From: Gynuella sunshinyii YC6258
Lineage (GTDB): Bacteria > Pseudomonadota > Gammaproteobacteria > Pseudomonadales > Natronospirillaceae
Direction of reading: 5' to 3'
Assembly: GCF_000940805.1 (NCBI RefSeq)
Contig: NZ_CP007142.1
Span: forward strand, 2,642,593 to 2,706,592
DNA length: 64,000 nt
The notes beneath the pieces were generated by a model, which ran no database searches, had not been told where the DNA came from, and worked only from the letters and a program-made list of their open reading frames with translations. Of the stretch, positions 25,504 to 35,748 are shown piece after piece; within the stretch, counting starts at the first letter, position 1, and every line of letters begins with the position of its first letter. The position numbers and the translations under genes are program-made.

Positions 25504-25541
25504 AACTTGTTTTAAGGTAGCAATTTCGAACAAGTTACCTT
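25504..25541. other. Potential H-type pseudoknot
   Basis: Stem 1 pairs AACTTGTT (25504-25511) with AACAAGTT (25529-25536). Stem 2 pairs AAGGT in its loop (25514-25518) with ACCTT directly after stem 1 (25537-25541). This is classic H-type geometry, but could be chance in AT-rich DNA. No transcript is known to cross it. Confidence 0.25.
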
Positions 25542-25711
25542 TATGCCGCTTAACGAAGTTTGGGAATCTTGAAGTCAGAAAAATCTGAACATCAAAGTGT
25601 CATCCTTAGCTACCAGATGACTCTTGTTTGTACTCAACCGGAGTACAAATTCTTTTTAACATCGCCTTTATTGGTATTAGTCAATCATGGCAATGTTTTG
25701 AAAATTCTGGA

Positions 25712-25740
25712 AAGCCTCAAAGAGAATCTCTATGAGGCTT
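25712..25740. terminator. Terminator hairpin after the porin gene
   Basis: AAGCCTCA/TGAGGCTT with an inner AGAG/CTCT stem and AAT loop (one A-A mismatch) lies 29 bp past the porin stop. On the minus strand it is followed by TTCCAGAATTTT, moderately T-rich. Confidence 0.65.
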
Positions 25741-25768
25741 CGTCTTAGATAACTAAATGCTATCTATC

Positions 25769-26722
25769 TTAGAACTTAACAGCCAAGCCAGCAGCGTAAC
25801 CCAGGTCTGTATCTACATCATCAGTGTCAGCGCCACCAATTTCTGCAAAAACATATGCTTTTTCAGCAAAAGCGTATTTAGCGTTTACATAATAAACCGT
25901 GATATTTGCGATATCATCGTTGTCTGGCAGGATTTGGCCAATGCCAGCAGCCAAAGTTACTGCATCTGTGGCACTATAAGTACCAGCGATTTGATATTCA
26001 ACAGCGTCTTCGATATTGATATTATCGACTATAAATCCTTCACTACTAGACACTTCTGCTGCAACACTAAACATATCTACAGAGTAAGAGATACTTGCAC
26101 CGAAGTTATTAACTTCATCGGCGTCGCCATCAGCTTTATAAGATTGAAATGCACCCGCAACAGTGATATCACCAAATGAAGTTTCGCCATAAAGATCAAA
26201 GGCAGACTCATCTTTGTCACCGCTACCATGATTCTCTTCCATATCATAAGAGGCTTTAACAGTGAACATATCAGTACTGTACTCGGCTTTGATAACATCA
26301 GAGCCTGAAGTGTTAGCAAATGCAGTATCCATTCCTAGTTCATAGTCTTCACCGATGCCAAAATCATCTGATGCATAAACCATATCACCCATGGAAACTT
26401 TGCCGCCCATGTAACCTAAGCCGACATAACCATCGTCTAGATTTTTTGCGGCTCCACTGTCACCTTCTTTGTTGAAATCAATTTCAAGAACTCCGAAAGC
26501 GGTCATTCCATTATCAAGGGTATAAGTAGGTTTGAATTTTATTTCCAGATCATCATATTCCATCTGTACTTTGCTATCTTTGACTCTGCTCTTCTCAAAG
26601 TTAACCTGGAAATCACCTTCCAGATTCAGTTTGAGGTTGTCTTGCTCCAAAATTGTTGCCGCAGATGCGCCAGAAGCAGCTACCACTGTTGAAACAGCAA
26701 TCGATAAGGCCATTTTTTTCAT
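25769..26722 (-). CDS. Gram-negative outer-membrane porin
   Basis: 317 residues from the ATG at 26722, with a signal peptide MKKMALSIAVSTVVAASGASA. The mature protein is acidic and alternates hydrophobic and polar residues typical of beta-strands, with porin_4-like motifs (DDLEIKFKPTYTLDNGMTAFGVLEIDF; GYVGLGYMGGKVSMGD). The C-terminus ends in Phe (GLAVKF), the BAM recognition signature. It probably forms a trimeric general diffusion pore. A start at 26743 would add seven residues but has no better ribosome-binding site. It has a long upstream region and its own terminator. Confidence 0.9.
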   Translation of the reverse strand: MKKMALSIAVSTVVAASGASAATILEQDNLKLNLEGDFQVNFEKSRVKDSKVQMEYDDLEIKFKPTYTLDNGMTAFGVLEIDFNKEGDSGAAKNLDDGYVGLGYMGGKVSMGDMVYASDDFGIGEDYELGMDTAFANTSGSDVIKAEYSTDMFTVKASYDMEENHGSGDKDESAFDLYGETSFGDITVAGAFQSYKADGDADEVNNFGASISYSVDMFSVAAEVSSSEGFIVDNINIEDAVEYQIAGTYSATDAVTLAAGIGQILPDNDDIANITVYYVNAKYAFAEKAYVFAEIGGADTDDVDTDLGYAAGLAVKF

Positions 26723-27305
26723 ATTAATCACACCATTTATCATTTAAGTTGATTTTCTTACTTATGATTGTGGGCAAAAACGACACCGTAGCAGGATGTT
26801 TATTCCACTCACTTCGGCGCATATGACACCACTACCTATAAATTCATACAAGCCACCTAATAAGACCATTCAGCCATTGTTCATCTGATGAATAAACGAT
26901 ATGTAAAGTTTTTGAGCTCAGTAATTGAAGTATTGGTGCTAGATACTAGTGTCAGACAAGTAAACGCTAGAAAAGTGAAATTGAACCAAGATTGTTTACA
27001 AAAAAATATCCAAAAAATGTAAATATATTTACGAAAAAAGCAGGAAAAATGTAATAAATGAGTTTTTTAAGATTTTAAACTGTAAAGAATATGTCTGTTG
27101 GTTTTATTTTGTAAATTTCATGTAATCTGAAACAGGGTTGAATTCTTGTCTGAACTGTGAGCAATAAAAATGTCAGAAAGTACAGATGATAGTGTTAGTT
27201 TATACAGAATTATCAGCGGATTCTGGTCGTGGCTATCATTTTTTGCTTGTTTTTATAAAAAAGGGGCACTATGCCCCTTTTTATAACCACTATTCAGGTT
27301 TCAGT
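26723..27305. other. 583-bp AT-rich region upstream of the porin
   Basis: No gene is supported. It includes the porin promoter and probably a long 5' UTR. A perfect 14-bp palindrome GTAAATATATTTAC lies at 27019-27032, and the pntB terminator at 27257-27283. Composition between 26990 and 27120 is strongly A/T-rich. Confidence 0.5.
27257..27283. terminator. Bidirectional intrinsic terminator after pntB
   Basis: GGGGCA-CTA-TGCCCC hairpin flanked by an A tract on one side and a T tract on the other, so it works on both strands. It lies 23 bp beyond the pntB stop. Confidence 0.9.
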
Positions 27306-28697
27306 TTACTTTAAGTTTTTGATTACTTCCTGAACGCTGTCTTTGGCGTCACCGAATAGCATCCTGGTGTTTTCCTTTACAAAGAGAGGGTTGGCAACAC
27401 CTGCATAGCCAGACGCCATTGAGCGCTTGAGTACAACAACACGTTTGGATTTCCATACCTCTAATACAGGCATACCAGCTATCGGTGAGTTTGGTTTTTC
27501 TACTGCATCTGGGTTGACTGTGTCATTGGCACCGATAACGAGTACAACATCTGTGTCTGGAAAGTCTTCATTGATTTCGTCCATTTCCAAAACAATGTCG
27601 TAAGGCACATTCGCTTCTGCCAGTAAAACATTCATATGGCCTGGCAGGCGCCCTGCAACCGGGTGAATGCCAAATCTGACGATTTTGCCTTTTCTTCTAA
27701 GGTTTTCTGTCAATTCGCTTACTGCTTGTTGCGCGTGTGCGACGGCCATTCCGAACCCGGGGGTGATGATAATGCTGTCTGCATTTTCCAATTCTTCAGC
27801 GACTTCCTCTGCCGGAATTGCTATGGCCTCACCTTGGGGAGCATCATCGTCAGTAGGAGTGCCACCATCGGTTCCAAATCCTCCCATGATTACTGATATA
27901 AATGAACGGTTCATTCCTTTGCACATTATATAGGAGAGGATTGCACCGGATGAACCGACTAGTGCCCCTGTTACGATCAACAGATCATTTGCCAGCATGA
28001 ATCCTGTAGCAGAAGCCGCCCATCCAGAATAGCTGTTAAGCATTGATACCACTACCGGCATGTCTGCGCCCCCAATTGCAGCTACCAAATGGATACCTAT
28101 TAACAGTGCTATGATTGTCATAACAAGCAGCATGGCTGTATTGACGCTGGAATGCCCGTTACTAACAAAGATCATCATCATAATAAAGGTGATAATCAGT
28201 GCGACCAGGTTAAGCATGTGGCGCCCAGGCAAGGTGAGTGGTCGTCCGGAAATTTTGCCTTGGAGTTTGCCAAATGCTACCAATGAGCCAGTCAGTGTCA
28301 CTGCGCCGATAAAGATCCCAAGATAAATTTCGGTGTTGTGAATGACCAGTTCGGCTCCCTGAAGGTGTGAACGTGGATCGAGGTAACCGCCCCAGCCTAT
28401 CAGCACTGCTGCTAGACCGACGAAGCTGTGCAGCATGGCGACCAACTGAGGCATGGCGGTCATTTCCACGCGTCTTGCCAGAGTCAGGCCAATCGCAGAA
28501 CCAATGACCATTGCAATGATCAGCAGACTATAGGCTTCGACTGCGGCACTGAAGATCGTTGCAAGAACCGCAACGGCCATCCCTGCAATTCCATAAAAGT
28601 TCCCACGTTTGGCTGTTTCTTGTGAGCTTAGTCCGGACAGGCTCAGGATAAACATAACGGCTGAAAATAGATAAGCCATGGTAATCATTCCATTCAT
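27306..28697 (-). CDS. pntB: NAD(P) transhydrogenase, beta subunit
   Basis: 463 residues. The N-terminal half is a bundle of membrane helices (proton channel, domain II), and the C-terminal part from about residue 300 is the NADP(H)-binding domain III with [16 protein letters not shown]. With PntA it couples proton re-entry to hydride transfer from NADH to NADP+ in the inner membrane. An AAGAGG site precedes the ATG at 28697. It is 12 bp downstream of pntA and ends at a strong terminator. Confidence 0.96.
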   Translation of the reverse strand: MNGMITMAYLFSAVMFILSLSGLSSQETAKRGNFYGIAGMAVAVLATIFSAAVEAYSLLIIAMVIGSAIGLTLARRVEMTAMPQLVAMLHSFVGLAAVLIGWGGYLDPRSHLQGAELVIHNTEIYLGIFIGAVTLTGSLVAFGKLQGKISGRPLTLPGRHMLNLVALIITFIMMMIFVSNGHSSVNTAMLLVMTIIALLIGIHLVAAIGGADMPVVVSMLNSYSGWAASATGFMLANDLLIVTGALVGSSGAILSYIMCKGMNRSFISVIMGGFGTDGGTPTDDDAPQGEAIAIPAEEVAEELENADSIIITPGFGMAVAHAQQAVSELTENLRRKGKIVRFGIHPVAGRLPGHMNVLLAEANVPYDIVLEMDEINEDFPDTDVVLVIGANDTVNPDAVEKPNSPIAGMPVLEVWKSKRVVVLKRSMASGYAGVANPLFVKENTRMLFGDAKDSVQEVIKNLK

Positions 28698-28709
28698 GAT
28701 GCTGGCCTC

Positions 28710-30251
28710 TTATCGACGAAACATTTTTAACATGCGGTGGGTTACAAAGAACCCTCCGGCAATGTTGATGGTGGCAAACAGAACTGCGATGAATGCCATG
28801 AGTGTAACCAGCCAGGAGCCGGAGCCGCTGATTTGTAATAGCGAACCGATGACTACAATTCCTGAGATCGCGTTGGTAACACTCATCAGTGGGGTATGCA
28901 GTGCGTGGGTTACATTCCAGATGACCTGCCAGCCTATAAAGATGGACAATACAAACACTGTAAAGTGAGAAACGAACTCAGCAGGAGCGACGCTTCCCAG
29001 TCCTAGCAGGCAAATGCCGGCGGCAATCCAGAAGCCAATAATGGACTTTGCGTCCGATTTTTTCTTGGCAGGAGGCTCAGGAATGGTAACTTTGGGCTCA
29101 GGTGTTGGTGTTGGCTGAGCACTCAATTTCGGGGCCGGTGGTGGCCAGGTGATTTCGCCGTCTTTAACAACGGTTGCACCCCTGATGACTTCGTCTTCCA
29201 TATTTATAACAGCTTCACCATTTTTGTCCGGACATAAGTCGGTCAGGAGGTGTACCAGGTTTTGTGCATATAAAGTTGATGATTGGGTGGGCAAGCGGCT
29301 TGCAAGATTGGTATACGCAACGATAGTGACACCATGTTCGGTGACAACTTTACCTGGAGATGTCAGCTCACAGTTACCTCCTTGCTCTCCTGCTAAATCG
29401 ACAATAACGGAACCATCTTTCATGGTCTCAACCATATCAGCCAGCCATAGCTTGGGGGCAGGTTTGCCTGGAATCAGGGCAGTTGTGATGACGATGTCGA
29501 CATCTTTGGCCTCTTCCCGGAACAGTGCCATTTCTGCGTCAATAAATGCTTGGGACATCTCTTTGGCATAGCCGCCAATGCCTGAGCCATCCTCTTCTAT
29601 ATTGACCGTTAGGAATTGCCCTCCCATGGACTCGACCTGCTCTTTAACGATGGGGCGGGTGTCGAAAGCTTTAACAATTGCTCCCATGCTTTTCGCTGTT
29701 CCAATAGCCGCGAGGCCAGCGACGCCAGCACCAATCACTAGCACTTTGGCTGGAGGAATTTTTCCAGCTGCAGTAATTTGGCCATTCAGAAACCGGCCAA
29801 AGTGATGCGCTGCCTCAATTACTGCCCGGTAACCGGCAATATTAGCCATGGAGCTTAAGGCATCCATTTTCTGTGCGCGGGAGATTCTTGGAACAGAATC
29901 CATGGCCAGAACCTGGATATTTTTCTTGGCCAGCGATTTCAACAATGATTCATTTTGTGCTGGCCAGACGAAGCAAATCAGAATGGTATTTGCTTTTAGC
30001 TGGCGCAGATCATTGCCTTTTGGGGCATTGACCTTAAGTACGATATCAGCGGCGGAATATAACTCAGCAGCATCTTCGACAATATCGGCACCTGCCTTTA
30101 TATATGATTCATTGGTAAAGCTTGCATCTGCTCCAGCGTCACTTTGGACGCTAACAGTGAATCCTAGCTTGATCAGCTTTTCGACACTTGCAGGGGTTGC
30201 AGCAACTCGATGTTCAAGAGGGTCTCGTTCTTTCGGGACAACTATAAGCAT
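28710..30251 (-). CDS. pntA: NAD(P) transhydrogenase, alpha subunit
   Basis: 513 residues, the fused E. coli-type alpha subunit. Residues 1-380 are the NAD(H) domain I, with a Rossmann segment [20 protein letters not shown] (about 172-191) and alanine dehydrogenase-like N-terminus ([15 protein letters not shown]). A proline-rich linker (about 385-405) leads to four C-terminal membrane helices. AGGAGA lies upstream of the ATG at 30251. First gene of pntA-pntB. Confidence 0.96.
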   Translation of the reverse strand: MLIVVPKERDPLEHRVAATPASVEKLIKLGFTVSVQSDAGADASFTNESYIKAGADIVEDAAELYSAADIVLKVNAPKGNDLRQLKANTILICFVWPAQNESLLKSLAKKNIQVLAMDSVPRISRAQKMDALSSMANIAGYRAVIEAAHHFGRFLNGQITAAGKIPPAKVLVIGAGVAGLAAIGTAKSMGAIVKAFDTRPIVKEQVESMGGQFLTVNIEEDGSGIGGYAKEMSQAFIDAEMALFREEAKDVDIVITTALIPGKPAPKLWLADMVETMKDGSVIVDLAGEQGGNCELTSPGKVVTEHGVTIVAYTNLASRLPTQSSTLYAQNLVHLLTDLCPDKNGEAVINMEDEVIRGATVVKDGEITWPPPAPKLSAQPTPTPEPKVTIPEPPAKKKSDAKSIIGFWIAAGICLLGLGSVAPAEFVSHFTVFVLSIFIGWQVIWNVTHALHTPLMSVTNAISGIVVIGSLLQISGSGSWLVTLMAFIAVLFATINIAGGFFVTHRMLKMFRR

Positions 30252-30301
30252 ACGCTATGTCTCCTGGGTGACATGTTTTTTATCTACGGACTTATCTCAT
30301 C

Positions 30302-30320
30302 ACAGGCGATAACCGCCTGT
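30302..30320. promoter_or_regulatory. Hairpin in the pntA leader
   Basis: ACAGGCG/CGCCTGT, 7-bp perfect stem with a 5-nt loop, lies about 50 bp upstream of the pntA start in the dapD-pntA intergenic region. It may be a 5'-UTR structure or operator; no T tract supports termination. Confidence 0.35.
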
Positions 30321-30451
30321 CATTAACGGCTGTCATGTACATATCAATAAATGAATATTTATTGATTTCGGTCGTGGAGAATGTATCGCTTCTGCGAATT
30401 TGGAATGAAGGGTCACCTGACATCAGCCAGATGACACCAGAGTTATTCCAC

Positions 30452-31483
30452 TTAGTTGTGGGAATGAAGAGCTTCGTTGAGTTCAATAGCGGTTTGGTTC
30501 GTCAGGCATTCAACTGCACCGGTTTGTGAGTTGCGCCAAAACAGTAAGTCACTTTTGCCGGCCAACTCTCTCGCTTTTACCGTTTCGACAGGTTTTTTAT
30601 TAGTGTCTAGTACGGTGACTTTCGTTCCCGCTGTTAAATATAAACCAGCTTCGATGGTACACCTATCGCCTAATGGAATACCTACCCCTGAGTTCGCGCC
30701 GAGCAGGCAGTTTTCGCCGATGGATACCACTATTTTGCCGCCTCCGGACAGAGTGCCAAGGATGGAAGCTCCACCGCCGATATCAGAGCCATTGCCAACA
30801 ATAACCCCTGCGGTAATTCTGCCTTCCACCATGCTGACTCCGGCTGTTCCTGCGTTAAAGTTAACAAACCCTTCGTGCATGACAGTTGTGCCTTCACCTA
30901 AATGTGCTCCCAGGCGGACACGGGCAGTATCAGCAATACGAACTCCGCTGGGAACGACATAGTCTGTCATTTTAGGGAATTTATCGATGCTGAATATCTG
31001 TAAGACCTGACCTCTCAAGCGTGTCTGTATTTGCCACTCTGGCAGTTCTGGTAGATCAATTGCTCCCAGATTGGTCCAGGCGATGTTATGTAGCAGTCCA
31101 AAAATACCATCGAGATTGGTTCCATGAGGCTTGACCAGCCGATGTGAAAGCAGGTGCAGTTTCAGGAATGCCTCGGGGATCGTGGATGGCGCGCTGTCTG
31201 TTTCGAGAGTTACCAATATCAGAGGCTGGTCAGAATCTACAGCTGTTTTAGCAAGTGCTGCGCTCAGGTTAAGCCCAAATGACTCAAAAATGGCCGCCAG
31301 ATCAGGGCATTTGTCCACGCTTACTTCCGTAACCTGATTTCCACCGGTACAGGCAAGTAGTTGGGCGAGTTCCTTTGTTAGATTTTCATCGGGAGAAAGT
31401 AGGGGTTCTGGGAAGTAACTTTCGATGATTTTACCCTGTTTGTTTTTTGTGGCAGTACCAAATGCCAAGGCAAAGTGAGGCAT
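30452..31483 (-). CDS. dapD: Tetrahydrodipicolinate N-succinyltransferase
   Basis: 343 residues, the long Pseudomonas-type DapD. It transfers succinyl from succinyl-CoA to tetrahydrodipicolinate in the diaminopimelate/lysine pathway. A left-handed beta-helix region is visible around residues 185-290 (repeats such as GAHLGEGTTVMHEGFVNF and VIVGNGSDIGGGASIL). The ATG at 31483 is preferred (GGAGAG upstream; normal N-terminus) over a TTG at 31501. Last gene of map-glnD-dapC-yffB-dapD. Confidence 0.95.
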   Translation of the reverse strand: MPHFALAFGTATKNKQGKIIESYFPEPLLSPDENLTKELAQLLACTGGNQVTEVSVDKCPDLAAIFESFGLNLSAALAKTAVDSDQPLILVTLETDSAPSTIPEAFLKLHLLSHRLVKPHGTNLDGIFGLLHNIAWTNLGAIDLPELPEWQIQTRLRGQVLQIFSIDKFPKMTDYVVPSGVRIADTARVRLGAHLGEGTTVMHEGFVNFNAGTAGVSMVEGRITAGVIVGNGSDIGGGASILGTLSGGGKIVVSIGENCLLGANSGVGIPLGDRCTIEAGLYLTAGTKVTVLDTNKKPVETVKARELAGKSDLLFWRNSQTGAVECLTNQTAIELNEALHSHN

Positions 31484-31503
31484 GTCGTGTTCTCTCTCCA
31501 AAT

Positions 31504-31848
31504 TTAGGTGAACAGTTGAGAATACATATCTGGAGAAAAGCCCAGATATACTTTTTGTCCGGTTTCAAGTACCGGGCGTTTTATGATGGAAGGGTTTGCC
31601 AGGATAGTGTCTATAGCTAACTGCTCCGTCATATTATCCCGTAAATCCTGGTCCAGTTTTCTCCAGGTGGTACCTTTGCGATTTATGAGTTCCTGCCAGG
31701 ATATTTGGGTTAGCCATTGGCGTATTTTTTCTTTGGAGATGCCATCTTTTTTGAAATTATGGAACTCAAAAGTTTGATTATTACCCTGCATCCATTCTTT
31801 GGCTTTTTTGATGGTGTCGCAGTTGGGGATGCCATACATGATGGTCAT
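31504..31848 (-). CDS. yffB: ArsC/Spx-family thioredoxin-fold protein
   Basis: 114 residues from the ATG at 31848, which has AGGAG 7 bp upstream; a longer frame to 31914 would overlap dapC and is rejected. The YffB signature MYGIPNCDTIKKAKEW at the N-terminus, with one active-site-like Cys, and RPVLE near the C-terminus are present. YffB resembles arsenate reductase but its in vivo role is unsettled. Its position between dapC and dapD is conserved in pseudomonads and relatives. Confidence 0.9.
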   Translation of the reverse strand: MTIMYGIPNCDTIKKAKEWMQGNNQTFEFHNFKKDGISKEKIRQWLTQISWQELINRKGTTWRKLDQDLRDNMTEQLAIDTILANPSIIKRPVLETGQKVYLGFSPDMYSQLFT

Positions 31849-31865
31849 GAACAGACTCCTGTATT

Positions 31866-33059
31866 TTAGAGAGTGTCTAGGAATGCATTGATACGGTTGA
31901 AAGCCTGAGTGCATTCTTCAAGGCTGGCAACAAGAGCGATTCGCACATGGTTGCTTCCAGGATCTCCATGACCCGTTTTTCGGCTCAAAAACGAACCGGG
32001 GAGAACCGTTATATTACTGTGTTGAAACAGGCCTCGGGTAAATTCGGTATCGGTAACAGGAGTTTTTGCCCAAAGATAAAACGCTGCATCCGGTTGATAG
32101 ATCTGAAGTTTTGGGTTCAGAGTATTTAATGCGAGCGCGAATTTATCCCTATATTGGTTGCGATTTTCCAGAACATGCTGCTCATCATTCCAGGCGGCGA
32201 TGCTGGCTTGTTGGTGGTGTGGTGGCATTGCACAGCCATGGTAAGTTCTATATAGCAAAAACTGTTTGATCAGACTGGCATCTCCTGCTACCAGGCCGCT
32301 GCGCATGCCGGGAATGTTGGAGCGTTTTGACAGACTATTGAAAGCCAAGCAACGGGCGTAGTCGGTACGTCCCATTTTGGCACAAGCCTGTAGCAGTCCT
32401 GGAGGTGGGCTTGATTCATGAAAGTAGATTTCGGAGTAGCATTCGTCGCTGAAGATCAAAAAATTGTGCTTGTCAGCCAGTTTAATGATTTCAATTAATT
32501 CTGCTTCTGACAGTACCGCCCCAGTTGGATTGCCGGGAGTACATATAAATAGGATCTGGGTCTGATCCCATTGTTGTGGCGTTATGGTGGAGAGGTCCGC
32601 CTTAAAGCTGGATTCTTGAGTGCAAGGTATTAGTAGAGGCTTTGCACCGGCGAGTATGGTGGCGCCTTCATAGATTTGATAAAAGGGATTGGGGAATGCG
32701 ATTTGGTCATCGTGGCGATCATGATCAAACAATGCCATCACGGCAGAAAACAGGGCTTCCCGAGAACCGGTAACCGGCAATACTTCGGTGTCTGCATTAA
32801 TTTTGTTCAGTTTAAAGCGGCGTTCTAACCATCTTGCGATGGTTTTTCGGAGTTCGACAGTTCCCCGGGTAGAGGGATAGGTCTCCAACAACGAAAAACT
32901 GTTTTTTAACGCATCTATGACCAGCTGTGGGCTTTCATGTTTAGGTTCCCCGATGGACAGAGAGATATGGTCAACTCCGTCAGGAGGGGTGGTCCCTGCT
33001 TTAAGTTTTGCCAGCTTTTCAAAGGGGTAGGGCTGTAATGCTGCTAAGTGAGTATTCAT
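31866..33059 (-). CDS. dapC: Succinyldiaminopimelate transaminase
   Basis: 397 residues, fold-type I PLP aminotransferase. PLP-lysine is Lys245 (NSLSKRSNIPGMRSG), with NPTG (177-180) and DECYSE (205-210) binding cofactor. It converts N-succinyl-2-amino-6-oxopimelate to N-succinyl-diaminopimelate. The start overlaps the glnD stop by 4 bp (ATGA). The dap context separates it from other class I aminotransferases. Confidence 0.93.
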   Translation of the reverse strand: MNTHLAALQPYPFEKLAKLKAGTTPPDGVDHISLSIGEPKHESPQLVIDALKNSFSLLETYPSTRGTVELRKTIARWLERRFKLNKINADTEVLPVTGSREALFSAVMALFDHDRHDDQIAFPNPFYQIYEGATILAGAKPLLIPCTQESSFKADLSTITPQQWDQTQILFICTPGNPTGAVLSEAELIEIIKLADKHNFLIFSDECYSEIYFHESSPPPGLLQACAKMGRTDYARCLAFNSLSKRSNIPGMRSGLVAGDASLIKQFLLYRTYHGCAMPPHHQQASIAAWNDEQHVLENRNQYRDKFALALNTLNPKLQIYQPDAAFYLWAKTPVTDTEFTRGLFQHSNITVLPGSFLSRKTGHGDPGSNHVRIALVASLEECTQAFNRINAFLDTL

Positions 33060-35746
33060 TGTTCTTCAGTCAATTTCCGTTCTAGTTGTTCTTTGAGTCG
33101 CTGACATAGCTGGGAATCTGTGATGGGTTGGTTGTTTTTATCCAAAACAAAAAAGATATCTTCAACTCTTTCACCTAGTGTTGAGATGCGCGCATTTTGA
33201 AGCCTGATATCAAGTTCCCGGAAAATTTCCCCAATCCGGGCCAGCAGTCCGGGGCGGTCAACAGAAATCAACTCAACGATGGTTCGATCATGGTCCAGAT
33301 CGTTGCTGATAATGACCTGGGTAGGGATTTTGAAGTGTTTAAGCTGTCTGGGGGTTCGGCGGCGAATGGTCTTTATTTCATTCGGGTTGCTGATGGCAAA
33401 TAACAGCTTGTGTTGGATGGTTCTGATTTTTTCAGGATCGTTGCCAATACCTTTGCCTTCTTCATCAAGCACAATAAATGTATCCAACGAAAACTGGCTG
33501 CCTGATGACGTCATGATGCGGGCATCGTGGATGGAAAGACCCAGTGACTCCATAACTGTTGCGATATCGGCAAACAGATGTGCACGGTCCGGAGCGTAAA
33601 TAAATATTTGGGTGGCGCCGGCGTAGGAGTTTTCGTCGATCTCCTGGATCAGAACCAATGGAACCCCAAGGCCGTTGGAACCGATGGCTTTTGTGTGCCA
33701 GGCGATATTTTCTGGAGTCTCCCGCAGGAAATAGTCATCGCCAGGATTATCCCATATGGCGTCTACTTCATCTCTGGTGAAACCGCCAGCCGCCAGAATT
33801 TCCAGGGCTCTTTCTTTCGTGTGTTGAATACGTTCATCTTTCCCAACCGGATTTTTAAGTCCGCGACGTATGGTGCGCTGGGTTTCCAGGTACAGCTGCT
33901 TTATTAATGATGCGCGCCAGCTGTTCCATAGGTTGGGGTTGGTGGCATAGATATCGGCTACGGTTAGCACATATAAATAGTTTAGCCGCGTCAGGTCTCC
34001 AACATGGCGGGCAAATTCAAGAATGACATCCGGGTCGGAAATATCTTTTCTTTGTGCGGTAGTGGACATGGACAGATGATTTTCCACTAACCAGGCCACC
34101 AGGTTGGTATCCCACTCAGCAAAACGGTGGCGTTTACAGAACAGCTTGGCATCTACCGCTCCCAATTGCGAGTGATCGCCTCCGCGGCCCTTGCCAATGT
34201 CGTGATACAGGGCTGAAACATAGGCCAGCTCGACTTTAGGCAGCTTTTTAATGACTTCAGTTGCCAATGGAAAGAGCTCTGTGTTCCCACGATGTCGAAA
34301 CTTGCGCAGGTTTTTAACAACCTGGAGCGAATGGGCATCTACCGTATAAATATGGAACAAGTCGTATTGCATCTGCCCAACGATCGCACCGAATTCCGGA
34401 AGATAGCGGCCCAGAATTCCATAACGGCTCATGCGTCCCAGATTGGTTGAAACACCATTGCGGGATCGGAGCAGTTCGACAAAATACATGATATTGCGGA
34501 TATCCTGCCGAAAATGACCGTCTATCAGGTGACGTGCCTGGCTGATCAGACGAATGGTCTCGGCGCGGATGCCAACAACATCCTTGGTTTGTGCCAGCAG
34601 CACAAAGATTTCCATCAGTGCTGATGGGGTGGTGGTAAAAACACTCTCGTTTTTGGCTTCAATATAGCCGTTGCGTATCTGAAAACGCTTGTTCAGGTCG
34701 GTGATTTGATCGCCACTGCCTGCCTGAAGGATCGCTTCGTCAAATAGCTGCAGCAAGGTGTCGCTGAGCTGCCGTAAATGAAAAACGCGGCGGTAATAAC
34801 TTTGCATCAGCCGCTCAATGCCAAGCTTTCCTTTTTGATCCTGATAGCCAAACAGATCTGCCAGCCGTTTTTGGAGATCGAATAAAATTCTATCTTCTTC
34901 GCGGTTGGTGAGCATATGAAGAGCGTAACGGATTTTCCAAATAAAGCTTTGTCCTTCTATCAGTGTTCGATATTCAGACTCTGTCAGGAATTGGCGGTTA
35001 ACCAGATCGATGAGGTCAGAGTCACCAAAGTGGCGCTTTGCCACCCACCCGATCATCTGGATATCCCGCAGGCCACCTGGCGATGCTTTCAGATTGGGTT
35101 CGAGGTTATATTCAATATCGTTATACTTCTGATGGCGGTTATATTGCTCATTCAGCTTGGCTTTGTAAAAGTCCTTGCTAGGCCATATATGTGATGCAGA
35201 CGTTGCTTCCATCATTTGCTCGCGCAACGGGTCGCTACCAGCGATCAGTCGTGACTCCATCAAATTTGTCACAACCGTAACGTCATTGGTGGCTTCAGTG
35301 ACGCAAGCTTCCAGGGTTCTGACGCTGTGACCCACTTCAAGGTTGATGTCCCACAAGAACGTCAGAAAGGCCTGAATGGAATCGGAGTTGTCATTGATAT
35401 CTGCTTCAGATTGAAAAAGTAGCAGCAGGTCGATGTCAGACTTAGGGGCGAGCTCTCCCCGACCATAGCCTCCCACTGCAATTAGTGAGCGTTCTCCGGC
35501 GGTCCAGGTAAATTGGGACCAGGCACAACGAAGTAGTTCATCCATGGCCAGAGCTCGACCATGAATAATGTTGCGAATGTCATCTTTATCTTCCAGTGCC
35601 AGCAAAAATCGCTGATCAAGTTTCTCTTTGAGATCATTTAATGCTTGTTTGAATACAGAGATGCGACTGGTGGAAGAATCCAGCATGCATTTAAGACCTG
35701 CGGCATCCAGTAAATTGACATCATCAAAAGCAGAAAGATAGGACAT
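33056..35746 (-). CDS. glnD: Bifunctional PII uridylyltransferase/uridylyl-removing enzyme
   Basis: 896 residues, full length. The N-terminal nucleotidyltransferase motif GGYGRGEL (92-99) with Asp104/Asp106 transfers UMP to PII proteins; the central HD domain (ALYHDIGKGRGGDHS, about 515) removes it; two C-terminal ACT domains (about 715-800 and 825-896) sense glutamine. It is the primary nitrogen sensor. It is 2 bp downstream of map and overlaps dapC by 4 bp. Confidence 0.97.
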   Translation of the reverse strand: MSYLSAFDDVNLLDAAGLKCMLDSSTSRISVFKQALNDLKEKLDQRFLLALEDKDDIRNIIHGRALAMDELLRCAWSQFTWTAGERSLIAVGGYGRGELAPKSDIDLLLLFQSEADINDNSDSIQAFLTFLWDINLEVGHSVRTLEACVTEATNDVTVVTNLMESRLIAGSDPLREQMMEATSASHIWPSKDFYKAKLNEQYNRHQKYNDIEYNLEPNLKASPGGLRDIQMIGWVAKRHFGDSDLIDLVNRQFLTESEYRTLIEGQSFIWKIRYALHMLTNREEDRILFDLQKRLADLFGYQDQKGKLGIERLMQSYYRRVFHLRQLSDTLLQLFDEAILQAGSGDQITDLNKRFQIRNGYIEAKNESVFTTTPSALMEIFVLLAQTKDVVGIRAETIRLISQARHLIDGHFRQDIRNIMYFVELLRSRNGVSTNLGRMSRYGILGRYLPEFGAIVGQMQYDLFHIYTVDAHSLQVVKNLRKFRHRGNTELFPLATEVIKKLPKVELAYVSALYHDIGKGRGGDHSQLGAVDAKLFCKRHRFAEWDTNLVAWLVENHLSMSTTAQRKDISDPDVILEFARHVGDLTRLNYLYVLTVADIYATNPNLWNSWRASLIKQLYLETQRTIRRGLKNPVGKDERIQHTKERALEILAAGGFTRDEVDAIWDNPGDDYFLRETPENIAWHTKAIGSNGLGVPLVLIQEIDENSYAGATQIFIYAPDRAHLFADIATVMESLGLSIHDARIMTSSGSQFSLDTFIVLDEEGKGIGNDPEKIRTIQHKLLFAISNPNEIKTIRRRTPRQLKHFKIPTQVIISNDLDHDRTIVELISVDRPGLLARIGEIFRELDIRLQNARISTLGERVEDIFFVLDKNNQPITDSQLCQRLKEQLERKLTEEQ

Positions 35747-35748
35747 GA

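Larger units (their letters stand above)
25239..25768. other. 530-bp intergenic region between porin and questin-oxidase-like genes
   Basis: No supported gene. A TTG-initiated + strand frame at 25560-25748 runs through the porin terminator and looks random. The region holds the questin-oxidase operon promoter, a possible H-type pseudoknot at 25504-25541, and the terminator at 25712-25740. Confidence 0.45.

Noticed and set aside
25560-25748. 62-codon + strand frame between porin and questin-oxidase-like genes
   Set aside because: TTG start without ribosome-binding site, runs through the porin terminator hairpin, and its translation has no recognisable features.
27019-27032. Palindrome GTAAATATATTTAC upstream of the porin as an operator
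   Set aside because: Composition there is so A/T-rich that a 14-bp palindrome is not very surprising; noted within the intergenic entry only.
30477-30962. 161-codon + strand frame antisense to dapD
   Set aside because: Shadow frame produced by dapD codon bias; Pro/Thr-rich without motifs.
31849-31914. N-terminal extension of the YffB-like gene
   Set aside because: Would overlap dapC and lacks a ribosome-binding site; ATG 31848 has AGGAG and the family N-terminus.
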